A stretch of 64,000 bases of DNA from Bacteroidales bacterium (GCA_028704385.1 JAQVLA010000016.1:16899-80898); one strand, 5' to 3'. Counted from the first letter of the stretch, positions 8,785 to 16,373 are shown. The notes: generated from the sequence alone by a model not told the origin. Numbers and translations: made by a program.

Positions 8785-9204
8785 TTACGCTTTAAACTTA
8801 AAATATGCTAAGTCAAACCTGTAATCATCTTCCTTTGACTCTTCCAAACTCATATCCGAAAACACAATCATGGTTGAATCGGGTTCTAAAGCTTTGAAAC
8901 CGTTGACGTGGCCGGGGGGGATGATGAGAATTTCGCTTTCAGAATCACTTAGGGTGTGCGTGTTTGTTTCGAGGTCTTTTGAAGGCTGCTGCCAGTTGTC
9001 GATCTTTATCCAGTTGATGAGGAAGCTGCCTTTGGTGACATAGAAGTATTTGGTTTCGAGTTTGTGACCCTGCCAGGCACGAGTGATGTTGGTGTCCGGA
9101 TGGGTGATGGTGTAGAAGCGTTTTACATTTTCAAAATGAAAATCGTTAACGAATCTTACAATTCCACGTTGATCTATATGAATGTTACCTTTGATAAGTT
9201 GCAT
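8785..9204 (-). CDS. RmlC-like cupin sugar epimerase/isomerase
   Basis: A 139-residue single-domain cupin beginning MQLIKGNIHIDQRGIVRFVNDF and containing RFYTITHPDTN, AWQGHKLETKYFYVTKGSF and IIPPGHVNGFKAL. This resembles the RmlC/WxcM-like 'sugar epimerase' proteins often placed between capE and capF in Bacteroidota. It lacks the HAHK motif of the FdtA group. A role in modifying an intermediate of the UDP-FucNAc pathway, or in epimerising another keto-sugar, is inferred from position only. It is co-directional with the capE-like gene, 93 bases downstream of it across a short repeat-bearing spacer. Confidence 0.7.
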   Translation of the reverse strand: MQLIKGNIHIDQRGIVRFVNDFHFENVKRFYTITHPDTNITRAWQGHKLETKYFYVTKGSFLINWIKIDNWQQPSKDLETNTHTLSDSESEILIIPPGHVNGFKALEPDSTMIVFSDMSLEESKEDDYRFDLAYFKFKA

Positions 9205-9297
9205 ATTAATGGAACGCAGATGACGCTGATGTTACTGATTTACGCTGATTTTTATCTGTGTTCATCTGTTCGATCTGTGTTATCAGTGTTCTATACA

Positions 9298-10338
9298 CTA
9301 AGGTTCGTATATGTTGGTGATGTCTTCGTTGAGGATGTCTTTGCGGATGATGGGGAGTTTCATGAGTAGTTTTTTCATGCCTTCCACATCGAGTCGATGG
9401 GTGTTATGTGAGGTGTAATCTTCTACTTCTGAAACTTTGGATTCTCCTTCGGTGAAGTATTTGCCATAGTTCAAATCGCGGTTATCTGCAGGGATACGGT
9501 AATAATCACCCATATCGATGGCCTTTGCCATTTCTTCTCTGTTTACGAGGGTTTCAAAGAGTTTTTCGCCATGACGAGTGCCAATGATGTTAATCGGATT
9601 ACTAGCGTTATAGAGCTCTTTTAATGCAATGGCTAATACTTCGACTGTAGCGGCAGGTGCTTTTTGAACGAACATATCTCCGTTTTGGGCATTGTTGAAG
9701 GCAAACCAGACCAATTCAACGGCATCATCCAGAGTCATCATAAAGCGTGTCATGCCCGGATCGGTAATGCTGAGAGCTTTGCCTGCTTTGATTTGTTCGA
9801 TAAATAATGGTATTACTGAGCCTCTTGAAGCCATTACATTGCCATAGCGCGTGCCGGAGAAAGTTTGTCCTGAGCCATTTAGTCCGCGGCTTTTTGCCAC
9901 CATGAGTTTTTCGCTGAGGGCTTTGCTCATACCCATGGCATTGATGGGGTAAACGGCTTTATCAGTACTCAAAACCACAACACTTTTAACGCCCCGTTCG
10001 ATGGCGCAATCCAGTACATTATCAGCTCCGATCACATTTGTTTTAACAGCCTCCATCGGAAAGAATTCACAAGAGGGGACCTGTTTCAAAGCCGCTGCCT
10101 GGAAAACAAAATCAACCCCTCGCATAGCAGTGTTTACAGCACTTTTGTTGCGTGTGTCACCGATATAATACTTGATTTTATCGTTTTTGTAAAACTGACG
10201 CATATCATCCTGCTTTTTTTCATCGCGAGATAAAATGCGGATTTCTTTAAAAAAATCATCATTCAGAAATCGGCGCAGTACAGCGTTTCCAAACGATCCT
10301 GTACCGCCGGTGATTAAGAGGGTGTTGTTATTGGTCAT
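9298..10338 (-). CDS. capE: UDP-GlcNAc 4,6-dehydratase/5-epimerase (CapE/WbjB/FnlA type)
   Basis: A 346-residue extended SDR of the polysaccharide-biosynthesis CapD-like family. The nucleotide-binding loop is LLITGGTGSFGNAVLRRF (residues 7-24). VLSTDKAVYPINAMGMSKALSEKL shows the TDKA motif and a Met in place of the usual Tyr of YxxxK, as in CapE/WbjB proteins. SGTRYGNVMASRGSVIPLF and HGEKLFETL are also typical. It makes the 4-keto-6-deoxy intermediate from UDP-GlcNAc as the first step to UDP-L-FucNAc; CapF- and CapG-like genes lie downstream on the same strand. It is likely the first gene of that operon. The 368 bases upstream carry repeat words and one GGTGATCGA element. Confidence 0.93.
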   Translation of the reverse strand: MTNNNTLLITGGTGSFGNAVLRRFLNDDFFKEIRILSRDEKKQDDMRQFYKNDKIKYYIGDTRNKSAVNTAMRGVDFVFQAAALKQVPSCEFFPMEAVKTNVIGADNVLDCAIERGVKSVVVLSTDKAVYPINAMGMSKALSEKLMVAKSRGLNGSGQTFSGTRYGNVMASRGSVIPLFIEQIKAGKALSITDPGMTRFMMTLDDAVELVWFAFNNAQNGDMFVQKAPAATVEVLAIALKELYNASNPINIIGTRHGEKLFETLVNREEMAKAIDMGDYYRIPADNRDLNYGKYFTEGESKVSEVEDYTSHNTHRLDVEGMKKLLMKLPIIRKDILNEDITNIYEP

Positions 10339-10706
10339 TAATTATAATTTGAGGATTTGAAGATTTGGAAGAGCCAAGGCAAAAGTAAAAGGAGCTAAGT
10401 TTGAAGATTCGAGATTTTAAGAGTATGAGCGAAGGTGATCGAGCGAAGTCGAGAGCACCGGGAGTTTATGAGATTTGAAGATTTGACAATTTGAAGATTT
10501 GAGTATCTGCCTCTTTTTAAGGTACTGTCTGCTGATCAGGGTTATCTGCTGAATGCAGTCAGTCAGTAGAAACGACTACCTTCTTTCAGTCGGCCGCGCA
10601 TGCTCTCGCCTTCTAAGTCCCATGCTATTATGCTTATGGAACTGTTAATGAAGTTATTAAGTCAGTTTTCCGTTTTTACAGGAAAAGCTGTTTCGGCTGG
10701 AAGTTA
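10339..10706. repeat. Gene-free repeat region
   Basis: No gene is seen. The stretch holds GATTTGAAG/GATTTGA words, AGAGCCAAGG words, one short GGTGATCGA...AGCACC hairpin repeat (10434-10462), and a segment ending 'gctctcgccttctaagtc' near 10590-10610. That segment recurs at 17075-17095 beside the promoter remnant of the same regulator family. Confidence 0.7.
10434..10462. repeat. GGTGATCGA hairpin repeat, short form (copy 1)
   Basis: 29 bp beginning GGTGATCGA and ending AGCACCGGG. The ends GGTG/CACC and inner TCGA/TCGA can pair, giving a small imperfect stem. Centre: GCGAAG. Confidence 0.75.
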
Positions 10707-11292
10707 TTAAGACTTCAAGCCGGGTTTATCTTGTGATGACTTTTCAGTCAATTGTTCATCATTTTGCCAGATCAGCAGCAGGTTTTGCTGGTTAAGTCTG
10801 GGGTATTGCTGTTTGAACTCTTCGGGGCTGAGCACCAAGTAGCCGATGTCGCGGCTTACTAGTTTCTGTGCTTTTGCTACCAACTTATTCAAGTAATCGA
10901 TATCGATGTTTTCGCCCATGATCAGCAGGTTAAGCTTGTCGCTGTCGATGCCCTGGGCCAGTTCGCCCATGAGGTAAACCTCGTAGGGGCTTGCCGAGGT
11001 GTAGGATCACACTTTGGATGATATCTTCGATGCCGATGTATTTACGGACAATAGATTGGATATCGGGGAACAGCGGGTGACGGGCGTTAGCGCGGAAGAC
11101 CTTACGTGGGCCTTCGAACTGTGATTCGAGCAGCCGGGCTTCTTCCAGCTTATTCAGCTCCAGGCGGATGGAGTTGGTACTTTCATTGAATTCGACAGCA
11201 AGGCCACGGAGGAAACCGGTATTGGATGCGTTGAGGAAGAACTTCAACAGCATTTTGAGTTTTGTTTTAGAAGTAATCAGTGCTTCTAACAT
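10707..11292 (-). pseudogene. Frameshifted winged-helix regulator (copy 1)
   Basis: Two overlapping minus-strand frames together match the intact 184-residue regulator at 13526-14080. The first 100 residues (from MLEALITSKTKLKMLLKFFL) differ at only about four positions, and the second part resumes at MGELAQGIDSDKLNLLIMG. Alignment shows one extra base near 10990 (TAGGGGCTTGCCGAGG against TATGGGTTTCCGAGG), which breaks the frame after IIQSVILHLG. A sequencing or assembly error cannot be excluded. The N-terminal half is a winged helix and the C-terminal half resembles a nucleotidyltransferase-like domain. Unlike copy 2, this copy keeps a perfect Bacteroidota promoter upstream (11356-11386). 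Confidence 0.82.
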
Positions 11293-11879
11293 GTATTTTG
11301 AAATTTGGTTGCTCTGCGGCTGTGCTTATGAATATATGGTTGTGTATTGGAGTAGCAAAATTACTCATGGTTTTGAGAATAGCAAATTTTTATTGGTTAT
11401 TTTTTTGTTAAGGGGTTTATGGTAGAAAGAGCCAAGTAAAAAGTAAGAAGAGCCAAGTTTGAAGAGCCTGTTTAAAGAGCCAAGGCAAAAGCGATGCCCA
11501 GAGCCTGCCGAAGGGTATAAAGAGACAAGTGGGATCATTTGAAGATTAGAAATTGTTGAGTTGTTGAGAAAGTTGATTTGTTGAGGCGGAATTTTAGCTT
11601 GTTAATTTGTTTGAAGCTTGTGTAACATTAAACATTAAACATCTCACACAAACGGATGATACTCTCCCGTTTTTCCAAGTTATTGTTGTTTAATTGTTTA
11701 TTTGTTTGATTGTTTATTGAAGGTCTAACATTAAACACCTGAACATTAAACATTAAACACCTCAAACAAAAGGATGATACTCTCCCGTTTTTCCAAGTTA
11801 TTGTTGTTTAATTGTTTATTTGTTTGATTGTTTATTGAAGGTCTAACATTAAACACCTGAACATTAAACATTAAACACC
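11293..11879. repeat. Gene-free stretch with a 118-bp tandem duplication of a gene tail
   Basis: No gene is present. From about 11640 to 11890 a unit of 118 bp is repeated: the marker 'ggatga' falls at 11654, 11772 and 11890, the last inside the 3' end of the dehydrogenase gene. Read on the minus strand, each unit starts with a copy of that gene's last codons (GKTGEYHPFV then stop; the gene itself has GKTGDFHPFV). The rest of the unit is AACATTA heptamers and TTGTTTAATTG words. The leftward part holds AGAGCCAA words and the regulator promoter. Confidence 0.85.
11356..11386 (-). promoter_or_regulatory. Bacteroidota-type promoter for regulator copy 1
   Basis: On the minus strand TTTG (11386-11383), a 19-base spacer and TAATTTTG (11363-11356) match the Bacteroidota housekeeping consensus TTTG-N19-TAnnTTTG exactly. 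Transcription would start near 11349, about 57 bases before the ATG at 11292. The same block recurs at 17335-17365. Confidence 0.8.
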
Positions 11880-12884
11880 TCAAACAAAAGGATGAAAATC
11901 TCCAGTCTTACCAATAGGTTTCTTATTCCTAATGGAGTGCACGATATACACACTTGGGCGGGCATCTGCCAGACCGTAGCCTTTGCCTTCGAGTATGTTT
12001 TGGTAGCTTACTGTATGTAAATCCGTAAATCCGCCGGAGAATTCGATTTCTTCGCCGTTAACGGTGATGGAGCGGTAGGTTGTGAGGGGTTGTTGATTTG
12101 TTGATTTGTTGATTTGTTGATTTGTTGAGGAGGCTGTTGATTTGTTGATTTGTTTAGCATTGGCTTTGGCCAGGTCTGCCCTGTCGATACTTAGGTACCA
12201 GCGGACTCTGGCGTTTTCGAGTTGGAGGAAGCCGGCAGCGCGATCGGCTTCGCTGAGGTGCACCACATTTTCTTTGGCCGGGCCGAAAATCCAGGTGAGC
12301 ATATCGAAGAAATGTACACCAATATTTGTTGCAACACCGCCACTTTTTTCAAGGTCACCTTTCCAGCTTCTATGATACCATGCGCCTCGGGAAGTTATAT
12401 ATGTAAGATCAATATCATAGGGCTCACTTGGCTCTTTTTCCTTGGCTCTTTTTACTTTCTCCTTCAGGGCTATGATTGCTGGGTGGTGGCGGAGCTGGAG
12501 GATGGTGTAAATGTTGCGGCCGGATTCTTTTTCAATCTCCAGAAGGGCGTCCACATTCCAGGGGTTGAGCACGATGGGTTTTTCGCAGATGGCATGGGCG
12601 CCGTTGCGCAGGGCCATGCGGATGTGAGCATCGTGCAGGTAATTGGGGCTGCAGATGCTTACATAATCAATGTGGCCGTTGCCGCTGCGGCGCATCTTGT
12701 CGAGGTGGCGGTCGAAGCGCTCAGGCTCGGTAAAGAAAGCCGCATCGGGGAAGTAGCTGTCCATGATGCCTACGCTGTCGAAAGGGTCGAGGGCAGCGAG
12801 GAGGGTGTTACCGGTTTCTTTGATGGCTTTGAGGTGGCGCGGGGCGATGTAGCCGGCGGCACCTATGAGGGCGAAGTTTTTCAT
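11880..12884 (-). CDS. wlbA: UDP-GlcNAcA 3-dehydrogenase-like oxidoreductase (WlbA/WbpB type)
   Basis: A 334-residue Gfo/Idh/MocA-family dehydrogenase. The start FALIGAAGYIAPRHLKAIK and LAALDPFDSVGIMDSYFP are close to the WlbA/WbpB signature. CEKPIVLNPWN carries the catalytic EKP, and SGGVATNIGVHFFDMLTWIFG the family's second motif. WlbA oxidises C3 of UDP-GlcNAcA on the way to 2,3-diacetamido uronic acids; the following transaminase and acetyltransferase (WlbC/WlbB) are not in this window. About 25 residues near position 245-270 (AKQINKSTASS.. and NQQINKSTNQQ) are encoded by six GTTGATTT octamers. The C-terminal tail GKTGDFHPFV is duplicated twice downstream as a gene fragment. Confidence 0.88.
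   Translation of the reverse strand: MKNFALIGAAGYIAPRHLKAIKETGNTLLAALDPFDSVGIMDSYFPDAAFFTEPERFDRHLDKMRRSGNGHIDYVSICSPNYLHDAHIRMALRNGAHAICEKPIVLNPWNVDALLEIEKESGRNIYTILQLRHHPAIIALKEKVKRAKEKEPSEPYDIDLTYITSRGAWYHRSWKGDLEKSGGVATNIGVHFFDMLTWIFGPAKENVVHLSEADRAAGFLQLENARVRWYLSIDRADLAKANAKQINKSTASSTNQQINKSTNQQPLTTYRSITVNGEEIEFSGGFTDLHTVSYQNILEGKGYGLADARPSVYIVHSIRNKKPIGKTGDFHPFV
12092..12151. repeat. Octamer repeats inside the wlbA-like gene
   Basis: Four perfect GTTGATTT octamers at 12092-12123, a 12-base spacer, then two more at 12136-12151. They are read in frame as INKSTNQQ-type sequence. The unit of 8 bp is not a multiple of 3, so copy-number change would switch the gene off. The same octamer is used in the capG-like gene. 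Confidence 0.85.
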
Positions 12885-12937
12885 GTATGATGTTTATTGT
12901 TTAGTTGTTTAGTGTTCAGGTGTTTGACAATAAATAA

Positions 12938-13330
12938 TTAAACCTGCTTGTATTTTGTACCTTTGTGTTGGCTATTTTTAAGGTATTTTATAAGTCCTTG
13001 GGTTTTGTTTCTGATACTTGATGTACGTGATAAGATATCGTCTAATTCTTCCTGATTTATAAAGCTGGCATCGAATGCGCGATAGGCTTGTGATCGGCAT
13101 TCACCATTTGAGGCTTTGGCGATATATAGAAATTGGATGAATTCTTTATGTCCGTCGCGTTCAAAACCTTCAGCAACGTTATCCATTGTTGAACCAGATG
13201 AAGAAGTTATTTGTGCAACAAAACGAAAATCTTTAGAGAATTTTTCATTACGGGTCAAATTTCTGATCACTTTAGCTAATTCTCTTGCTTCTTTCCAAAT
13301 ATCGAGGTCTTCAAACGAGGATAATGTCAT
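12938..13330 (-). CDS. Four-helix-bundle protein (S23/IVP family)
   Basis: About 130 residues from the ATG at 13330 (an upstream ATG at 13384 is possible, but family members begin near SSFEDLDIWKEARELAKVI). Typical features are QITSSSGSTMDNVAEGFERDGHKEFIQFLYIAKASNGECRSQAYRAFD and a C-terminal helix TQGLIKYLKN. It is closer to the third copy (14334-14720) than to the first (8338-8700). It lies between the wlbA-like gene and regulator copy 2. Function is unknown and no rRNA gene is near. Confidence 0.85.
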   Translation of the reverse strand: MTLSSFEDLDIWKEARELAKVIRNLTRNEKFSKDFRFVAQITSSSGSTMDNVAEGFERDGHKEFIQFLYIAKASNGECRSQAYRAFDASFINQEELDDILSRTSSIRNKTQGLIKYLKNSQHKGTKYKQV

Positions 13331-13525
13331 GAGGCTATTGAAATTTATTTCATTAATGGTTCCAGATATCGAACAAAAAGCCACTGGCTACTGAACAACT
13401 AAACACTAAACAACTAAACGGTAGAACAGTCTTAAGGTCAAAAGTCTGAAAGTCACAAAGTCGAAAGTCACAAAGTCGAAAGTCATGCTAAGTTTTACCA
13501 CTTTTTACTTTTTACTTTTTACTTT

Positions 13526-14080
13526 TTACTTTTTCCTTGGTTCTTCCTCCCTTTGCCAGATCAGCAGCAGGTTTTGCTGATTAAGTCTGGGGTATTGTTG
13601 TTTGAACTCTTCTGGGCTGAGCACGAGGTAGCCGATGTCGCGGCTTACGAGTTTCTGTGCTTTTGCTACCAACTTATTCAGGTAATCGATATCGATGTTT
13701 TCGCCCATGATGAGCAGGTTAAGCTTGTCGCTGTCGATGCCTTGTGCCAGTTCGCCCATGAGGTACACCTCGTATGGGTTTCCGAGGTGCAGGATCACGC
13801 TTTGTATGATATCTTCGATGCCGATGTATTTACGGACGATGGATTGTATATCAGGGAAGAGGGGGTGCTTGGCGTTAGCGCGGAAAACCTTACGCGGGCC
13901 TTCGAACTGTGATTCGAGCAGTTTGGCTTCTTCCAGCTTATTCAGTTCCAGGCGGATGGCGTTGGTGCTTTCGTTGAATTCGACAGCAAGGCCACGGAGG
14001 AAACCGGTGTTGGAACTGTTGAGGAAGAATTTCAACAGCATTTTGAGCTTGGTTTTAGAAGTTATGAGGGCTTCTAGCAT
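13526..14080 (-). CDS. Winged-helix regulator with nucleotidyltransferase-like C-terminus (copy 2, intact)
   Basis: A 184-residue protein from the ATG at 14080; a longer reading from 14104 only adds repeat-encoded residues. Residues 1-75 form an ArsR/MarR-like winged helix (LKMLLKFFL, GFLRGLAVEFNESTNAIRLELNKLEEAKLLES). Residues about 85-180 (YLMGELAQGIDSDKLNLLIMGENIDIDYLNKLV, IGYLVLSPEEFKQQYP) resemble a degenerate nucleotidyltransferase-like domain. Proteins of this type commonly border polysaccharide loci in Bacteroidota, so control of surface-sugar genes is a reasonable guess. Unlike copy 1, the DNA upstream is GATTCAA heptamers and a GGTGATCGA repeat, and the TTTG-N19-TAnnTTTG promoter is missing. 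Confidence 0.8.
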   Translation of the reverse strand: MLEALITSKTKLKMLLKFFLNSSNTGFLRGLAVEFNESTNAIRLELNKLEEAKLLESQFEGPRKVFRANAKHPLFPDIQSIVRKYIGIEDIIQSVILHLGNPYEVYLMGELAQGIDSDKLNLLIMGENIDIDYLNKLVAKAQKLVSRDIGYLVLSPEEFKQQYPRLNQQNLLLIWQREEEPRKK

Positions 14081-14167
14081 TTTTTTTGAGGATTCAAGAT
14101 TCAAAATTCAAAATTCAAGTTTGAAGGTCGAAAGTCAAATGTCAGGGTGTTATTTAGTATGTTTGGA

Positions 14168-14196
14168 GGTGATCGAGCGGAGTCGAGAGCACTGGG
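14168..14196. repeat. GGTGATCGA hairpin repeat, short form (copy 2)
   Basis: 29 bp with centre GCGGAG; the right end is AGCACTGGG, one base from the usual AGCACCGGG. It sits in GATTCAA heptamer DNA upstream of regulator copy 2. Confidence 0.75.
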
Positions 14197-14333
14197 TTAG
14201 GATTCAAAATTCAAGATTCAAGATTCAAAGATTCAAGATTCAAGATTCAAGATTCAAAGATTCAAGAATTTAGAATGATTCAAAGTAGAAGTGCTTTTTT
14301 GTGGGATTCAATCTTGAATTTAGAATTTTGAAT

Positions 14334-14720
14334 TCATTTATATTTCGAGCCTTTATAGTCTGAGTTTTTAAGGTATTTAATGAGTCCTGCTATATCAGAG
14401 GAGATTTCTGTGGTTTTTTCTTTGAGTTTTTCGAGTGTTTCCAGGGTGATGTAGTTGCAGTCGAGTGCTCTGTAGCTTTGCGTGCGGGTTTCTCCACAGG
14501 AACCTTTGGCGATGTAGAGGAATTGAATGAATTCTTTGTTGCCGCTTCTTTCGAAGCCTTCAGAAATATTATCCATTATAGAACCAGAAGCACTTCTTAT
14601 TTGATCACGGAATCGAAAGTCTTTACTGAAAGGTTCTTCAGAAGTTATTTCGAAGATGTACTTGGCTAAGTCGCGGGCTTTTTGCCAGATGGGGAGGTCT
14701 TCGAAGTGGGGATATTTCAA
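14334..14720 (-). CDS. Four-helix-bundle protein (S23/IVP family), TTG start
   Basis: A 128-residue protein with family motifs FEDLPIWQKARDLAKYIF, QIRSASGSIMDNISEGFERSGNKEFIQFLYIAKGS and TQSYRALD. No ATG is in frame before the upstream stop, so translation probably starts at TTG (14720), right where family alignments would begin. Paralogous to 12938-13330, with similar length and the same final helix (AGLIKYLKNSD). It is flanked on both sides by GATTCAA heptamers and GGTGATCGA repeats. Function is unknown. Confidence 0.83.
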   Translation of the reverse strand: MKYPHFEDLPIWQKARDLAKYIFEITSEEPFSKDFRFRDQIRSASGSIMDNISEGFERSGNKEFIQFLYIAKGSCGETRTQSYRALDCNYITLETLEKLKEKTTEISSDIAGLIKYLKNSDYKGSKYK

Positions 14721-14819
14721 GATTACAGGATTTAAGATTCAAAATTCAAGAGATTCAAAATTCAAGATTCAAGTCGAAAAGTTATAAGGTCGAAGATCAG
14801 CTAGTTTAATAGGTTTAAA

Positions 14820-14848
14820 GGTGATCGAGCGGAGCCGAGAGCACCGGG
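14820..14848. repeat. GGTGATCGA hairpin repeat, short form (copy 3)
   Basis: 29 bp with centre GCGGAGCCGA; ends GGTG and CACCGGG as in the other copies. Confidence 0.75.
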
Positions 14849-14984
14849 TTCAAGGATCTGTCTCCCTTTGGTCGCCAAATAAATTTGAAGATTTGAGGAT
14901 TTGACAATTTGCACATTTAAGATTCAAGATTCAAGATTCCGGATTCAAGATTATGTGGTTTATTTCGTTTATTGGTTTTTGTAG

Positions 14985-15032
14985 CCATTTGCGTCGGGGC
15001 TCCCCCACGAGTGGGGGCTGGGGGGCAAATGG
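14985..15032. repeat. CCATTTGC nested hairpin repeat (copy 1)
   Basis: Outer arms CCATTTGC (14985-14992) and GCAAATGG (15025-15032) are perfect inverse complements. Inside is a second stem, CCCCCAC (15002-15008) with GTGGGGG (15011-15017). The 5' flank TTTATTTCGTTTATTGG is conserved in all five copies. Confidence 0.85.
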
Positions 15033-15145
15033 GGAGGGATTCAAGATTTGATAATTTGACAATTTGAAGATTTAAGATTCAAGTCGAAGGTCGAAGGTCT
15101 GAAGGTCGAAAGTCAAATGTCAGGGTGTTATTTAGTAGATTTGGA

Positions 15146-15222
15146 GGTGATCAAGCGGCTCGCACTGCGATGCCCAGAGCCTGTCGAAGGGAGCGGAGTC
15201 GAAGTGAGCCGAGAGCACCGGG
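15146..15222. repeat. GGTGATCGA hairpin repeat, extended form (copy 4)
   Basis: 77 bp. The outer ends match the short form, but the centre is replaced by an insert with its own inverted arms, CGGCTCGCACT and AGTGAGCCG, enclosing a further GCCCAGAGCCTGTCGAAGG segment. Confidence 0.75.
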
Positions 15223-15436
15223 GGTTTATGAGAATTGACAATTTGACAATTTGATAATTTGATAATTTGACAATTTGAGGATCTGTCTCCCGCTGGTCGC
15301 CAGACAGGTTTGAGGATTTGAGGATTTGACAATTTGACAATTTGAGGACCTGTCTCCCGTTGGTCGCCAGGCAGGTTTGAAGAGTTGAGGACGGCTCAAT
15401 TTTCATCCGCCGAGGCGAATCAGAAATTTTCAAATC

Positions 15437-16114
15437 TCATTCAAACAGTGAGTTTGCGCTTCCATCAAGGATATCAGGAATCATTTGTTTGATTTGTTCA
15501 TCGAACCAATCAAGTGAAGGTGTTTCTTTGATCCAGTTTATTTCCTGAAGTCTTTCAAATGGAAACTGCTCGATCACTTCAATAACATGAACCGGGTTTA
15601 CCCACAGGTCTTTTTCGGATGCATCCTTCATGATAGTTTCCCAGTTGAAGCTCAAGTTGTTGCAGATAAAAACGATATCCACCAGATCTTTTGCTTCAAG
15701 TCTTCCCAAGGAAGTGATTTTATTGGAAAGTATGTTGTGCAGGTTGTCGGTTTTATGAAAGAGACTGGTTGAGATGATGTTTCCGCTTCGGAAAGGGACA
15801 TCATTCACAAAATCAAGTTTTAGAACTGTTTCGCCCTCAACGATAAAAACGCGTGCAAAACCATCATCAGCAACGGATACTTCTATGGCATGCCCTGCCT
15901 CGTTTAGCGCCTTGAATATCAGATTTACCTGATTTTTGAAATCGGGTGCATTGTTAACGAAAAAGTCGAGGTCATCAGAATACCGATGATACAAGTAAGC
16001 CCGGCTTAATGCAGTGCCACCTGTTAGGTAGAAGCCAACAGGAAGCTTTCCAACTGTTTCAAGAATTTTATCCTGAAGTGGGTAGAGCGTATTTTGATAA
16101 TAAGCGTCGTGCAT
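15437..16114 (-). CDS. AbiEii/AbiGii-type nucleotidyltransferase toxin
   Basis: A 225-residue protein of the AbiEii/AbiGii family. The nucleotidyltransferase signature is LTGGTALSRAYLYHRYSDDLDFF at residues about 29-51, with the GG..S and DLD motifs and the paired aspartates needed for metal binding. LKLDFVNDVPFR and LEAKDLVDIVFI are typical downstream segments. Family members act as the toxin of type IV toxin-antitoxin or abortive-infection systems, transferring nucleotides to tRNA ends in studied cases. Its start lies inside the 3' end of the small upstream gene (47-base overlap), so the two are translationally coupled. The transcript may start from the orphan promoter at 17335-17365. Confidence 0.85.
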   Translation of the reverse strand: MHDAYYQNTLYPLQDKILETVGKLPVGFYLTGGTALSRAYLYHRYSDDLDFFVNNAPDFKNQVNLIFKALNEAGHAIEVSVADDGFARVFIVEGETVLKLDFVNDVPFRSGNIISTSLFHKTDNLHNILSNKITSLGRLEAKDLVDIVFICNNLSFNWETIMKDASEKDLWVNPVHVIEVIEQFPFERLQEINWIKETPSLDWFDEQIKQMIPDILDGSANSLFE

Positions 16115-16373
16115 TGGTATAATAGGTTCGCCGTTGAGCAGGGAACAGTTTTTGGATGGTAGCGTCTGTTAATAATAACATTAAATCTTTTTTTCCTACA
16201 AGCCTGGTTAACTCATACCATTGAAGGCTGTTCAATGCTCTGATGAAAATCTGGTCGTTTTTCCGGAAGGTTTCAACAGGATTGGACAAGATATCATTGA
16301 CCACTTTCATTCGTTGTTCTACAGGCATATCCCAGAGCATTGCTTTTAGTTTGGTGTGTAAAGTGGGTTGCAT
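16068..16373 (-). CDS. Small partner of the AbiEii toxin (putative antitoxin)
   Basis: A 101-residue protein from the ATG at 16373; the open frame reads on to 16490 but only through repeat DNA. The sequence (MQPTLHTKLKAMLWDMPVEQRMKVV, FIRALNSLQWYELTRLVGKKDLMLLL, LFPAQRRTYYTNARRLL) is helical and basic. It does not look like the winged-helix AbiEi antitoxin. Proteins of this size often precede AbiEii-like genes in Bacteroidota. The 47-base overlap with the toxin gene supports an antitoxin role by inference only. I do not recognise a named domain. Confidence 0.7.
   Translation of the reverse strand: MQPTLHTKLKAMLWDMPVEQRMKVVNDILSNPVETFRKNDQIFIRALNSLQWYELTRLVGKKDLMLLLTDATIQKLFPAQRRTYYTNARRLLSKYALPTSG

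Larger units (their letters stand above)
14721..15436. repeat. Gene-free repeat region
   Basis: No gene is supported. The region holds GATTCAA heptamers, GATTTGAG/AATTTGAC octamers, two GGTGATCGA repeats (14820-14848 and the long form 15146-15222), one CCATTTGC hairpin (14985-15032), and three copies (near 14855, 15284 and 15350) of a CTGTCTCCC...GGTCGCCAG element. Open frames here are read-through of the repeats. Confidence 0.75.

Noticed and set aside
8338..14720. Diversity-generating retroelement, because of Avd-like four-helix-bundle proteins
   Set aside because: No reverse transcriptase, template/variable repeat pair or target gene was found.
15128..15433. Open frames rich in QIVKLSNYQIVKLSN
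   Set aside because: These are translations of AATTTGAC/GATTTGAG octamer arrays and have no protein-like features.
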